Of a stretch of 5,760 nucleotides of DNA, positions 5,632-5,760 are shown piece by piece. Every line of letters starts with the position of its first letter. Within the stretch, counting starts at the first letter, position 1. A program made the translations under genes and the position numbers. The DNA comes from an uncultured Bacilli bacterium. GTDB taxonomy: Bacteria > Bacillota_I > Bacilli_A > RF39 > UBA660. The stretch is taken from assembly GCA_934130045.1 (NCBI GenBank), contig CAKOXI010000043.1, positions 1 through 5,760 of the forward strand, written 5' to 3'. A model generated the notes under the pieces. The model was given only the letters and a program-made list of their open reading frames with translations, had not been told where the DNA came from and searched no databases.

Positions 5632-5711
5632 TTTTTATGTTAATATATATATTTTATGAAGAATAGTAAATAGAAGGAATTATAGAGACTGCTGAAAAAG
5701 TAGTTAAAATT
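5632..5711. other. Short non-coding stretch after the HD gene
   Basis: I see no gene here. An ATG at 5656 opens only a five-codon frame. A stop-free run of 18 codons without a start (5670-5723) would read IEGIIETAEKVVKIKTDI, which is too short to call even as a remnant. Confidence 0.5.
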
Positions 5712-5754
5712 AAAACTGATATTTAGAATTTATTTTCTATTTATTAGTTTTTTT
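5712..5754 (+). terminator. Intrinsic terminator downstream of the HD-domain gene
   Basis: Ten base pairs (5712-5721 with 5742-5751, one G-T) are followed inward by a two-by-two internal loop and five more pairs (5724-5728 with 5735-5739) around a six-base loop. Seven T bases (5748-5754) end the structure. It lies 80 bases after the stop codon. The left side is A-rich (taaaattaaaa), so it could also stop transcription coming from the right on the minus strand. Confidence 0.7.
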
Positions 5755-5760
5755 AATTAA

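Noticed and set aside
5670..5723. Stop-free 18-codon stretch as a remnant of a lost gene
   Set aside because: No start, too short and no recognised family; chance is enough to explain it.
1..5760. Possible recoded TGA (Trp) as in mycoplasmas
   Set aside because: TGA ends trmD and lepB at the expected lengths and Trp is encoded by TGG.

Overview
The window is a very AT-rich stretch of a low-GC Gram-positive type genome. It uses the standard bacterial code: TGA is a true stop (trmD and lepB end in it) and TGG encodes Trp. The trmD - rplS - lepB order is a Bacilli arrangement. Extreme A+T content, Lys/Asn/Ile-rich proteins and a BclA-like collagen protein suggest an uncultured, possibly gut-associated member of the Bacilli; that placement is inference, not demonstrated. 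All seven genes are on the + strand and intergenic gaps are short.

Region 1 (1-1657) is translation machinery. trmD (tRNA m1G37 methyltransferase) overlaps a small charged coiled-coil gene of unknown function. A gap of about 106 bases follows, with a good sigma-A-type promoter and a 5'-leader hairpin that fits the ribosomal protein L19 leader, then rplS (L19) and an intrinsic terminator that overlaps the rplS stop codon. rplS can therefore be expressed separately from trmD.

Region 2 (1675-3602) is a two-gene unit. lepB (type I signal peptidase) is joined by a one-base TGATG overlap to a 463-residue protein I do not recognise. That protein has a long low-complexity middle and a more ordered C-terminal part with a hydrophobic hairpin-like segment. 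lepB has no room for its own promoter after the rplS terminator, so it probably depends on read-through.

Region 3 (3603-4557) holds a collagen-like protein with Gly-X-Y repeats and a BclA/C1q-like C-terminal region, but no signal peptide or wall anchor. Its Shine-Dalgarno sequence lies inside a long near-perfect inverted repeat reaching the start codon, a candidate translational switch and the least ordinary signal in the window. A strong terminator closes the unit.

Region 4 (4558-5760) is a separately transcribed HD-domain phosphohydrolase gene with a consensus -10 box and a downstream, possibly bidirectional, terminator. Its metal ligands align with the SAMHD1/dGTPase family, but several phosphate- and sugar-contacting positions differ.

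I found no mobile element, CRISPR array, tRNA or rRNA. The best candidates for something undescribed are the SD-sequestering hairpin of the collagen gene, the unknown protein coupled to the signal peptidase, and the altered HD enzyme.
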